Positions 1-5,485 are shown, numbered from the stretch's first letter. The stretch is DNA of 5,485 nucleotides from Chlamydiae bacterium RIFCSPHIGHO2_12_FULL_27_8 (GCA_001796155.1 MGLU01000055.1:1-5485); one strand, 5' to 3'. Notes: a model not told the origin generated them from the sequence alone. Program-made: numbers and translations.

Positions 1-3
1 GAA

Positions 4-33
4 ATTATACAATAAAGAAAAAATTTTATTCAA
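4..33 (-). promoter_or_regulatory. Possible leftward sigma70-type promoter for a gene beyond the left edge
   Basis: Read on the minus strand, TTGAAT (28-33) is followed after 18 bases by a perfect TATAAT (4-9). The -35 box matches the consensus at four of six positions. It lies about 90 bases past the glyQS stop and points out of the window, so it could drive the next leftward gene. In DNA this AT-rich such matches arise often by chance, and no downstream gene is visible, so confidence is low. The rest of positions 1-124 contains no coding region or RNA gene that I can recognise. Confidence 0.25.
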
Positions 34-114
34 AATAATTTTTATGAATTTTTAAAAAAATAATTTACACGATTACCAGATGTTTTTGAGAAGTTACGAT
101 TTTTTTATTTAATA

Positions 115-139
115 GAGTCTAAAATTATATTTTAAACTC
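115..139 (+). terminator. Stem-loop spanning the glyQS stop codon, possible terminator
   Basis: Positions 115-125 and 129-139 form an imperfect inverted repeat: four pairs (GAGT/ACTC), one C-A mismatch, six A/T pairs and a three-base loop. On the plus strand it is followed at once by TTTTT (140-144), the form of an intrinsic terminator for rightward transcription. On the minus strand, the direction of glyQS, the bases after the stem are A-rich, so it is not a standard terminator for glyQS. The glyQS stop codon (125-127) lies at the top of the stem. It may stop rightward transcription arriving from beyond the window or protect the glyQS mRNA 3' end. The stem is weak outside its GAGT end. Confidence 0.35.
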
Positions 140-1498
140 TTTTTGAAAAAAACTTTCAAGTTCATCTATTTTAATTCTTTTCTGCTGCATAGAATCTCTT
201 TCTCTAATCGTTACGCTATTGTCATTCAAAGAATCAAAATCTACTGTAATACAATATGGAGTGCCAAGCTCATCCTGCCTTCTATATCTTCTCCCTATCG
301 CTCCGGCTTCATCATATTCAACTTTATACAATTTTTTAAGTTGATCAAAAATGTCTAAAGACATTTTTTTTAAATCTTCTTTTTTCATTAAAGGAAATAC
401 CGCTATTTTTACAGGTGCTATATGTTTTGAAAATTTTAAAACAGTTCTAGTTTCATTATTTTCTAACAATTCTTCTGTATATGCATCACATAGAAGTGCT
501 AAAATTGTTCTCTCCACACCAAAAGTTGGCTCGATAACATGAGGAATAAATCTTTTATTTAATACATTGTCAAAATATTCAAGATTTGTTTTTGAAAATT
601 CCTGATGCTGCTTTAAATCAAAATCTGTTCTGTACGCTATGCCGTAAAGCTCATTTGTTCCAAATGGAAAATCATATGTTATATCTACAGTCCTTTTGGA
701 ATAATGAGAAAGTTTCTCTTTATCATGCTCTTTATCATGCAGCTTGTTTTTGTTTAATCCTATCAAGTCACACCATTTTTTCATCTCGTTAAGCCAAGAT
801 TCAAAAGAAGCTTTCCAGTCTTTTTCTTCAATAAAATATTCAATTTCCATTTGTTCAAATTCAATTACTCTAAATACAAAATTTCCGGGTGTTATTTCAT
901 TTCTGAAAGCTTTCCCTATTTGTGCTATCCCAAAAGGAATTTTAACTCTCATAGTATCTATAATATTTTTGTATTCTAAAAATATCGCTTGGGCTGTTTC
1001 AGGTCTTAAATATGCAATATTATGACCTTTATCAGTCTTGCTCATCTCTGTTTGAAACATTAAATTAAAATGTCTTGCTTCTGTAAAATCCTTTTGCCCG
1101 CATTTCGGACATTTTACTTTGTCATCTTTCAATATCTCAGTCATTTCAGAGAGGGATATTCCCTCAATATCTTTGTTAAGCTGAGCTTCTATAAGCTGAT
1201 CTACCCTAAATCTTGATTTGCATTGTCTGCAGTCAGTGAGTGCATCATTAAAACTGTCAACATGACCGGAAGCTTTCCACGCAAGAGGATGAAGTAAAAT
1301 AGGACCATCTATTCCTACAACATCATTTTTGAACTGAACAAAAAATTTCCACCAAAGATCTTTTATGTTTTTTTTAAGTTCAGCCCCATATGGACCATAT
1401 GAATAAGTATTTGCAAATCCACCGTATATTTCAGATCCGGGATAGATAAAACCTCTTCTTTTACACAGTGACACAATATTTTTTAAAGGATCTTGCAT
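125..1498 (-). CDS. glyQS: Glycine-tRNA ligase, alpha2 (single-chain) type
   Basis: A class II aminoacyl-tRNA synthetase that joins glycine to tRNA-Gly using ATP in the cytosol. The 457-aa product opens with KNIVSLCKRRGFIYPGSEIYGG, shortened here to its core RRGF...SEIYGG (residues 14-27), typical of dimeric GlyRS. Motif 2 is FRNEITP with the downstream Arg and FEQMEIE (about 198-220); motif 3 is EPTFGVER (323-330). Cys90, Cys93, Cys130 and Cys133 form two CxxC pairs that look like a zinc site. An anticodon-binding domain fills about 362-457 (GAIGRRYRRQDELGTP). Length is normal for the family. I chose the ATG at 1498 over an in-frame TTG at 1552. Homology begins right after the ATG, GAGAG precedes it, and a good promoter overlaps the 5' part of the longer frame. 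It is divergent from the glycosyltransferase. An in-frame 12-bp duplication adds a second HDKE (254-261). Confidence 0.97.
   Translation of the reverse strand: MQDPLKNIVSLCKRRGFIYPGSEIYGGFANTYSYGPYGAELKKNIKDLWWKFFVQFKNDVVGIDGPILLHPLAWKASGHVDSFNDALTDCRQCKSRFRVDQLIEAQLNKDIEGISLSEMTEILKDDKVKCPKCGQKDFTEARHFNLMFQTEMSKTDKGHNIAYLRPETAQAIFLEYKNIIDTMRVKIPFGIAQIGKAFRNEITPGNFVFRVIEFEQMEIEYFIEEKDWKASFESWLNEMKKWCDLIGLNKNKLHDKEHDKEKLSHYSKRTVDITYDFPFGTNELYGIAYRTDFDLKQHQEFSKTNLEYFDNVLNKRFIPHVIEPTFGVERTILALLCDAYTEELLENNETRTVLKFSKHIAPVKIAVFPLMKKEDLKKMSLDIFDQLKKLYKVEYDEAGAIGRRYRRQDELGTPYCITVDFDSLNDNSVTIRERDSMQQKRIKIDELESFFQKEFKI
716..739. repeat. Two exact tandem copies of a 12-bp unit inside glyQS
   Basis: The unit CTCTTTATCATG occurs at 716-727 and again, without a change, at 728-739. 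Read on the minus strand it encodes HDKE-HDKE (residues 254-261 of GlyRS), just before the conserved LSHYS segment. Being a multiple of three, it keeps the frame. The identity of the copies suggests a recent slippage duplication in a surface region of the enzyme. Confidence 0.85.
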
Positions 1499-1502
1499 AT
1501 AT

Positions 1503-1507
1503 CTCTC
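1503..1507 (-). promoter_or_regulatory. glyQS ribosome binding site, decides the start
   Basis: On the minus strand GAGAG lies four bases before the ATG at 1498. The match to Shine-Dalgarno is moderate and the spacing short, but no comparable site precedes the alternative TTG start at 1552. It therefore favours the 457-aa form. Confidence 0.5.
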
Positions 1508-1522
1508 ATTAATTAAAAATAT

Positions 1523-1552
1523 ATTATAGGCATTTTGTAAGTTTTTGCACAA
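1523..1552 (-). promoter_or_regulatory. glyQS promoter
   Basis: On the minus strand TTGTGC (1547-1552) is followed after 18 bases by a perfect TATAAT (1523-1528). The -35 box keeps the TTG. Transcription would begin near 1515-1517, leaving a leader of roughly 17-20 bases that contains GAGAG and ends at the ATG at 1498. The leader is too short for a T-box riboswitch, and I see none. Confidence 0.55.
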
Positions 1553-1590
1553 TTCTTGCTTTAATTTTTTAAAATGATTATTTTGAATCT

Positions 1591-2373
1591 ATGAATAATT
1601 TAAATGAAAATAAACCCATTTTATCAATAGTTTTAATAATTAAAGATTTTTTTCATTTAGCAAGTCTGTCTTTAGAATCTGTTTTCAAACAGACTTTAGA
1701 AAATTATGAAGTCATTGTTGTAGAAGCTTCAAAAAATAAAAAAGAATTGATAATGATAAAACCTTACCTAAATAAAATTTCTAAAATTATTCATGCCGAT
1801 ACAAAAAATATAACTTCACTTTTAAATATGGGTTTTAAAAATTCCAATGGCCAATACATTCATTATCTATCAGCAGGGGACACTTATATTTCAAAATATG
1901 TCTTGTCATATTTAAGTTTTTTAATATCCAAAGAACATATTCCCGACTTGATCTGCTGTGCTTTTTTACAAAGAGATGAGATGGGACTCCCTCAAGCTGT
2001 AAATTTCTCTTTTGAATATTTTAAAAGAGGAAAAATTCCTATGCATATTCAGTCTCTTTGGTTTTCAAGAAATATTTTGAATAAATTAAAGGGTTTTGAT
2101 TCCGGATATAAAGTGCAGGCCGGTTTTGATGCCATTTGTAAGATTTTTTTGAAAAAAGATAAAAGAGTTCTATTTTCTACAAGGGTTTTAACTGATTACC
2201 AGTTTAAAAAAAGAACTTCTCATTTTTACCTGTTAAAAGCTTATGAAAATTTAAAAATTATTTATAGAAATTTTGGTTTTTTTAAAACAATTTATTGGTG
2301 GATAGTTCATGACCATTTCAGAATGTTTAAACTCTTTTTACACTCTTTGAAAAAAGCTTTTTGGCAATCATAA
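1591..2373 (+). CDS. Family 2 (GT-A fold) glycosyltransferase
   Basis: Probably transfers a sugar from a nucleotide-sugar donor onto a polysaccharide, lipid or protein acceptor, at the cytoplasmic face of the membrane; donor and acceptor cannot be read from sequence. The 260-aa protein begins with the GT2 pattern LSIVLIIKDFFHLASLSLES (11-30), then VFKQTLENYEVIVVE (31-45). The metal-binding region is YLSAGDTY (92-99, Asp97), which resembles the N-x-G-D variant of WcaE-like GT2 enzymes. QSLWFSRNILNKLKGFD (154-170) and AGFDAICK (177-184) match the acceptor-side region of that group, where F/Y-R-R and G-FD are typical. The usual V-D-D-G-S is replaced by V-E-A-S-K (44-48). The Trp- and Lys-rich C-terminus (about 229-258) may lie on the membrane. 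The start is the first ATG; no clear Shine-Dalgarno precedes it, and only a weak TAAAAT (1570-1575) could serve as -10. It stands alone, divergent from glyQS and 92 bp before rlmN. Confidence 0.82.
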   Translation: MNNLNENKPILSIVLIIKDFFHLASLSLESVFKQTLENYEVIVVEASKNKKELIMIKPYLNKISKIIHADTKNITSLLNMGFKNSNGQYIHYLSAGDTYISKYVLSYLSFLISKEHIPDLICCAFLQRDEMGLPQAVNFSFEYFKRGKIPMHIQSLWFSRNILNKLKGFDSGYKVQAGFDAICKIFLKKDKRVLFSTRVLTDYQFKKRTSHFYLLKAYENLKIIYRNFGFFKTIYWWIVHDHFRMFKLFLHSLKKAFWQS

Positions 2374-2441
2374 GTTAGTTAAAATAAATATTTTATGTCT
2401 AAAAATTTATTATTTATATAGCAATCTAAAAGCTTTTTTTT

Positions 2442-2447
2442 TATAAT
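2442..2447 (+). promoter_or_regulatory. Candidate -10 box for rlmN
   Basis: A perfect TATAAT follows a run of nine T and lies 18 bases before the rlmN ATG, predicting a leader of about 12 bases. No convincing -35 hexamer is seen at 16-18 bases upstream (the sequence there is TAGCAA), so rlmN may have its own weak promoter or may be read through from the glycosyltransferase. Confidence 0.35.
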
Positions 2448-2465
2448 TTTGCAAAAAAAAGAAAT

Positions 2466-3485
2466 ATGTCAATACTAAGCTTAAATCAAGAAAATTTAAA
2501 AGAGTTTTTGAAAATTAATAATTTGCCGTCTTTTCATCTGAAACAGATAAATGAATGGGTTTTTAAAAAAAATGTTTTAAATTTTGAGCAAATGTCAAAT
2601 TTGAGCTTTTCTTTAAAAGAAAAACTTAATACCAATTTAAAAATTTCAACCTTAAAATTAGTAAAAGTTGAATGTGCAAAAAATAATGAAACAAAAAAAT
2701 ATCTTTTTGAATTGGAAGATAAAAAATTGATTGAAACTGTTTTAATTATTGCTCCAAATAGAACTACCATTTGCGTTTCATCTCAAGTAGGATGTACTGT
2801 AGGCTGCAAGTTTTGTGCCTCCGGAAAAAATGGTTTTTTTAGAAATTTAAAAACTTATGAAATAATCGAACAAATTTTATTTGTTGCAAATGATTTAAAA
2901 AAATATCCGTCTCATATTGTTTTTATGGGCATGGGAGAGCCTCTTTTAAATTATGATAATTTAATCGAATCCATAAAAATATTATCTAATGAAAATTTTT
3001 TAAATATTTCTCAAAGAAGAATTACAGTCTCAACTGTTGGTATCGTCCCTCAAATTAAAAAATTAAAAAATGAAAATCTTAAAATTAATTTGTGTTTATC
3101 CCTTCATGCTTCAAATGATGAAATTAGAAATAAAATTATTCCATTCTCCAAACATTTTCCATTAAATGACATTTTAAATGCTTTAAAAGACTATTTCGAA
3201 ACTACAAAAAGAGATATCGCTTTTGAATATATCCTTTTAGAAAAAATTAACGATTCATTAATAGATGCTCAAAATTTATATAATTTAATTAAAAATTTTC
3301 AGTGTTCGTTAAATTTAATTCCTTATAACCCTATAGATGACGGCGATTTTATAAAACCTTCATCTAAAAGAGTCGAAATTTTTAAAAAATATTTAATAGA
3401 TAAAAAATTAAATGTCACACAGAGATATACAAAAGGTGATGATATCTCTGCTGCATGTGGTCAGTTAGTTCTAAAATCCATATGA
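2466..3485 (+). CDS. rlmN: Dual-specificity 23S rRNA A2503 / tRNA A37 C2-methyltransferase RlmN
   Basis: A radical-SAM enzyme that methylates C2 of adenine 2503 in 23S rRNA, at the peptide exit tunnel, and of adenine 37 in some tRNAs. The 339-aa length is slightly shorter than E. coli RlmN and complete. The [4Fe-4S] cluster motif is CTVGCKFC (Cys110, Cys114, Cys117). GMGEP (155-159) is the SAM-binding motif and SLHASND (212-218) is a family hallmark. Cys103, seven residues before the cluster motif, corresponds to E. coli Cys118; Cys331 in GDDISAACGQL corresponds to Cys355, which is methylated in catalysis. Glu90 sits where E. coli has Glu105. All catalytic residues are therefore present. The related resistance enzyme Cfr shares much of this, but chromosomal setting and overall sequence favour RlmN. 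ATG at 2466 has only an A-rich leader (AAAGAAAT), with no GGAG. The 3' end overlaps the convergent barrel gene by 15 bp. Confidence 0.96.
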   Translation: MSILSLNQENLKEFLKINNLPSFHLKQINEWVFKKNVLNFEQMSNLSFSLKEKLNTNLKISTLKLVKVECAKNNETKKYLFELEDKKLIETVLIIAPNRTTICVSSQVGCTVGCKFCASGKNGFFRNLKTYEIIEQILFVANDLKKYPSHIVFMGMGEPLLNYDNLIESIKILSNENFLNISQRRITVSTVGIVPQIKKLKNENLKINLCLSLHASNDEIRNKIIPFSKHFPLNDILNALKDYFETTKRDIAFEYILLEKINDSLIDAQNLYNLIKNFQCSLNLIPYNPIDDGDFIKPSSKRVEIFKKYLIDKKLNVTQRYTKGDDISAACGQLVLKSI

Positions 3486-4478
3486 ATAACTTAAAAATCC
3501 GGCTATAAAATTAGGCGTTCCGGATGTTCCATATACGGAAAACCACACACCTCCAACAACAACTGAAGATGGATTAAATACATATTCAAGTGCCGGGGCT
3601 AAACTTATTGTGCTTCTAGAGGAACTTCCAATCGGAGCCGGTACTCCCAGTGCTATTATTCCGGGATTTCCAATAAATGTTGTATCATCGTGATATTCAT
3701 AGGCAACATCTAAAGCTAAAACAAATTTTTGTGTTACTGAAAACTCATAACCTAAACTTGTAGCAAATATAAAGCCGGGAGATACAGTTCCGTCTGTTCC
3801 AAGCCCCCCGCCATAAGAGTTTATTCCTTTAACATTTACGTCTGAAAAAAATTGAAAATTAAATGTATATCTAAATTGCATTGGATGTGTCAGCCACCAC
3901 CATACAACTTTAGAAGTTGCCAGACCAAATTTTGTGGCATATGAACCGGAGCCCGTAGAAGAAACATATGCTTTATCAGTTTCAAAATTTTCATAGTTTC
4001 CGGTAGGGAAAGTTTCAGCTAAAATTAGTTTTAAAGCAGGCGTATAAACTTTTTCATAAAGCAGCCCTACATCAAAATTTAAAGTTGTATCTCCAATATT
4101 AAAATAATGCTGTCCTGACTGCTGTGTATAAAGACCTAAAAATGTAACATGTGTATCAAGTCTATTAACAATTCCTACTCCAATATCCAAAAGAGGGGAA
4201 ACATTAATAACATTTGGAATAGATTCTCTCTTTCTTTGAGCCGTATTTACAGAATATGTGTCCGCAACAGTCAAAAGTGAGTAAATGTTCACATATTTTG
4301 GAGGCATAACGTTCCCGGAAGCTGTAATCAAAGGCCCGCCATACCAAGGGTTGAACATTTTTTTTGAAATATTATAGTCTTTCTCAGCCTGATCCAGATC
4401 AGTTTTGATTTGTTGTAGAGTTTCATCAGAAAATAAACTTAAACTTAAAATAATTGCCAAAATAATTTTTTTTATCAT
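3471..4478 (-). CDS. Putative outer-membrane beta-barrel protein
   Basis: Probably an exported protein folded as a barrel in the outer membrane; substrate or role unknown. The 335-aa precursor starts with MIKKIILAIILSLSLFS, a signal peptide with a Lys pair and a hydrophobic core, probably cleaved near residue 17. A short helical, charged stretch (18-41) follows, then MFNPWYGGPLITASGNVMPP (41-60). I associate this N-P-W-x-x-G-P-L-x-x-x-S-G element, from memory, with barrel proteins of Legionella- and Chlamydia-like bacteria and with the MetA-phenol-degradation-like family. The rest is aromatic- and Gly-rich with alternating residues. It ends SYSYGF, where a terminal Phe with alternating aromatics fits the signal read by the BAM machinery. 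I start it at 4478, not the ATG at 4526, because the signal peptide begins there and AAAAGGA lies eight bases before. GC is visibly higher than in rlmN. Alternative: a lipid or solute porin. Confidence 0.72.
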   Translation of the reverse strand: MIKKIILAIILSLSLFSDETLQQIKTDLDQAEKDYNISKKMFNPWYGGPLITASGNVMPPKYVNIYSLLTVADTYSVNTAQRKRESIPNVINVSPLLDIGVGIVNRLDTHVTFLGLYTQQSGQHYFNIGDTTLNFDVGLLYEKVYTPALKLILAETFPTGNYENFETDKAYVSSTGSGSYATKFGLATSKVVWWWLTHPMQFRYTFNFQFFSDVNVKGINSYGGGLGTDGTVSPGFIFATSLGYEFSVTQKFVLALDVAYEYHDDTTFIGNPGIIALGVPAPIGSSSRSTISLAPALEYVFNPSSVVVGGVWFSVYGTSGTPNFIAGFLSYSYGF

Positions 4479-4486
4479 AAAAAGCT

Positions 4487-4491
4487 TCCTT
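4487..4491 (-). promoter_or_regulatory. Ribosome binding site of the beta-barrel gene
   Basis: On the minus strand AAGGA is placed eight bases before the ATG at 4478, with good spacing. It fixes the start at the signal peptide and argues against the upstream in-frame ATG at 4526. A TATACT (4499-4504) just upstream might be a -10 box, but no -35 partner is convincing. Confidence 0.7.
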
Positions 4492-4538
4492 TTACCCAAG
4501 TATAGATATTTTTTTAAATTTTGCATTATTTTTTTTGC

Positions 4539-4566
4539 TTTACTAATTATTCACTAAAAATATAAT
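4539..4566 (+). promoter_or_regulatory. Promoter of the 105-aa protein gene
   Basis: TTTACT (4539-4544, four of six matches to the -35 consensus) is followed after 16 bases by a perfect TATAAT (4561-4566). Transcription would start near 4573, giving a leader of about 20 bases that holds a full AAGGAG. The 114-bp gap is shared with the divergent beta-barrel gene, so regulators bound here could affect both. Confidence 0.5.
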
Positions 4567-4579
4567 GAGCTTTTATATG

Positions 4580-4585
4580 AAGGAG
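4580..4585 (+). promoter_or_regulatory. Strong Shine-Dalgarno site of the 105-aa protein
   Basis: AAGGAG sits seven bases before the ATG at 4593 and is the best Shine-Dalgarno sequence in the window. It contrasts with the weak or absent sites of the glycosyltransferase and rlmN, and is strong support that this short frame is a real gene. Confidence 0.85.
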
Positions 4586-4592
4586 AAAAAAA

Positions 4593-4910
4593 ATGGGAAA
4601 CATTTCACCATTATCAAACGAAGATAAAAAAGCTTATAAAGTTCAATTTGAAAGAGGGTCAGATCTTTTAAAGAAATCATCTGAAGATTATATCAACTGC
4701 ATGGAACCTAATAAAAAAATGCAGTTAAAAAAAACTATGGATGAAACAATTTCTGCAATGAATTCAATTTTAAATAATGTTCTTAAAGAAGAAGGAAAAA
4801 AATATCAGACTAAATTACAGAGTGATTATAATAACTTAATTCAAAGTCCTGATGAGAAAAGTAGAAGTAAGTTAAATTCAGATGTAGATGATATTGAAAG
4901 ACGAATTTAA
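4593..4910 (+). CDS. Small helical hypothetical protein, 105 aa
   Basis: I do not recognise this protein. It is 105 aa, rich in Lys, Asp, Glu, Ser and Asn, with near-equal acidic (18) and basic (19) residues. There is no signal peptide and no membrane segment, so it is probably soluble in the cytoplasm. Pro and Gly breaks suggest three helices: about 8-37, 39-84 (interrupted by Gly68) and 86-105. Hydrophobic residues spaced three or four apart, for example in MDETISAMNSILNNVLKEE (49-67), suggest a helical bundle or short coiled coil, possibly a dimer. It has a single Cys (36) and no Trp or His. A perfect TATAAT and an optimally placed AAGGAG suggest high expression. It is divergent from the beta-barrel gene and lies 98 bp before pgsA with the same orientation. 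It could be a structural, chaperone-like or DNA-associated protein, or an effector; none of these is shown. Confidence 0.8.
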   Translation: MGNISPLSNEDKKAYKVQFERGSDLLKKSSEDYINCMEPNKKMQLKKTMDETISAMNSILNNVLKEEGKKYQTKLQSDYNNLIQSPDEKSRSKLNSDVDDIERRI

Positions 4911-4994
4911 TATTTTTAATTTGTAACATTCTTGATTAATCAAAATAAATCTATAGTTGCTTTGTATTAAAATTTGTTTTAAATTCTTTAAAAA

Positions 4995-4999
4995 AAGGA
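4995..4999 (+). promoter_or_regulatory. pgsA ribosome binding site
   Basis: AAGGA is placed nine bases before the ATG at 5009 and supports that start. No convincing promoter is visible in 4911-4994: TAAAAT (4968-4973) lacks a -35 partner. No intrinsic terminator separates pgsA from the 105-aa gene, so cotranscription is possible. Confidence 0.65.
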
Positions 5000-5008
5000 T
5001 TTTAAAAA

Positions 5009-5485
5009 ATGAATATCCCCAATTTGATTACTCTATCAAGAATTTTGATCATTTCTCTCTTCCCATTGATCTATTTGAAAAATGAATTTTTTAAAATAAA
5101 TAATTTTTATCTTCCTTTTGTTTTAGTCATTATTTTAATCGTCTGCTATTCAACTGATATTATCGATGGCATTATAGCAAGAAAAAAAAATTTAGTCACA
5201 GATCTCGGGAAAATAATGGACCCCATGGCCGACAGTATCACAAATATCACTGTCTTTTTTACTTTTACACAAGGTTTTATAGACTTGCCGATATTATTGG
5301 TATTCGTTTTTTTATATAGAGAATTTTTTATCAGCACTTTAAGAACAGTTTGTGCTTTAAAAGGCGTTGCTCTAGCAGCAAGAAAAAGCGGAAAAGTTAA
5401 AACTTTTCTGCAGGCAATAATAAGTATTTTAATAGTACTATTACTAGTTCCATATTTTCGAGGCTACATAACATTAAAGCAATTG
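5009..5485 (+). CDS. pgsA: CDP-diacylglycerol-glycerol-3-phosphate 3-phosphatidyltransferase (partial, 3' end outside window)
   Basis: An inner-membrane enzyme that makes phosphatidylglycerophosphate from CDP-diacylglycerol and glycerol-3-phosphate, the committed step to phosphatidylglycerol and cardiolipin. The first 159 residues are present, and the frame stays open to the last base; full-length PgsA is usually about 180-200 aa, so only the tail is missing. The start MNIPNLITLSRILII is typical. The CDP-alcohol phosphotransferase signature is intact: Asp50, Asp53-Gly54, Ala57-Arg58, Gly67, Asp71, Asp75 (D-x2-D-G-x2-A-R-x8-G-x3-D-x3-D), the metal and CDP site. YREFFISTLRTVCALKG (103-119) and the A-A-R-K-S-G-K-V-K-T-F-L-Q stretch (123-135) are specific to PgsA rather than to cardiolipin or phosphatidylserine synthases. 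Hydrophobic segments are at about 11-23, 34-48, 77-102 and 134-150. AAGGA lies nine bases before the ATG. It follows the 105-aa gene by 98 bp. Confidence 0.92.
   Translation, partial: MNIPNLITLSRILIISLFPLIYLKNEFFKINNFYLPFVLVIILIVCYSTDIIDGIIARKKNLVTDLGKIMDPMADSITNITVFFTFTQGFIDLPILLVFVFLYREFFISTLRTVCALKGVALAARKSGKVKTFLQAIISILIVLLLVPYFRGYITLKQL

Noticed and set aside
143..1025. Several rightward open frames of 63-93 codons across the glyQS gene
   Set aside because: They lie antisense to a gene with full family motifs, have no Shine-Dalgarno, and their translations look like chance products of AT-rich DNA.
2381..2411. Weak inverted repeat AATAAAT/ATTTATT after the glycosyltransferase
   Set aside because: Only A/T pairs, a 15-base loop and no T-run; expected by chance.
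2351..2437. Two AAAAGCTTTT palindromes (2351-2362 and 2428-2437) at the end of and after the glycosyltransferase gene, possible terminators
   Set aside because: The palindromes have no room for a loop, and stems left after opening one would be three or four A/T pairs; too weak to terminate.
2534..2770. Leftward 78-codon frame inside rlmN
   Set aside because: Antisense to the conserved rlmN coding region, Phe/Lys/Ser-rich translation, no recognisable domain.
4479..4526. N-terminal extension of the beta-barrel protein by 16 residues from the ATG at 4526
   Set aside because: It would put a charged stretch before the signal peptide, while the ATG at 4478 has AAGGA at ideal spacing.
4932..4943. 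Perfect 12-bp palindrome TTGATTAATCAA between the 105-aa gene and pgsA, possible operator or terminator
   Set aside because: It has no loop or T-run for a terminator, and a few such palindromes are expected by chance in 5.5 kb of this composition. No second copy was noticed near a promoter.
5146..5337. Leftward 63-codon frame inside pgsA
   Set aside because: Overlaps the CDP-alcohol phosphotransferase signature of pgsA on the other strand; no start signals.
1..5485. CRISPR array, tRNA or rRNA gene, insertion sequence, defence or toxin-antitoxin module
   Set aside because: No regularly spaced repeats, no cloverleaf with a T-loop consensus, no transposase and no recognised defence domain were found on either strand.

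Overview
This 5.5 kb window is ordinary, AT-rich bacterial chromosome carrying six genes, all housekeeping or cell-envelope in character. The outer-membrane-type beta-barrel precursor (signal peptide, strand-like C-terminus ending in Phe) points to a diderm bacterium. The low GC, A/T-ending codons and short intergenic regions suggest a reduced, possibly host-associated genome. The glycyl-tRNA synthetase is the single-chain alpha2 type, which is not the usual form in Proteobacteria. Together these fit an AT-rich diderm lineage such as Dependentiae (TM6) or a similar intracellular group. This placement is inference; nothing in the window proves a taxon.

Layout, left to right. Positions 1-124 hold no gene, only a possible leftward promoter and a stem-loop at the end of glyQS. 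glyQS (glycine-tRNA ligase) runs leftward from 1498 to 125. A divergent promoter region (1499-1590) separates it from a rightward family 2 glycosyltransferase (1591-2373), followed by rlmN (2466-3485), the 23S rRNA/tRNA adenine C2-methyltransferase. rlmN converges on, and overlaps by 15 bp, a leftward outer-membrane beta-barrel gene (4478-3471). A second divergent region (4479-4592) serves that gene and a rightward 105-aa helical protein (4593-4910) with strong expression signals. At the right edge is pgsA (from 5009, cut by the window end), a phosphatidylglycerophosphate synthase.

The genes do not form one operon or pathway. glyQS and rlmN serve translation; pgsA makes membrane phospholipid; the glycosyltransferase and the barrel belong to the envelope. 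I see no tRNA, rRNA, CRISPR array, insertion sequence, phage gene or toxin-antitoxin pair, and no clear new multi-gene system. The least explained items are the 105-aa protein and the beta-barrel encoded back-to-back with it, the latter with visibly higher GC than rlmN beside it.
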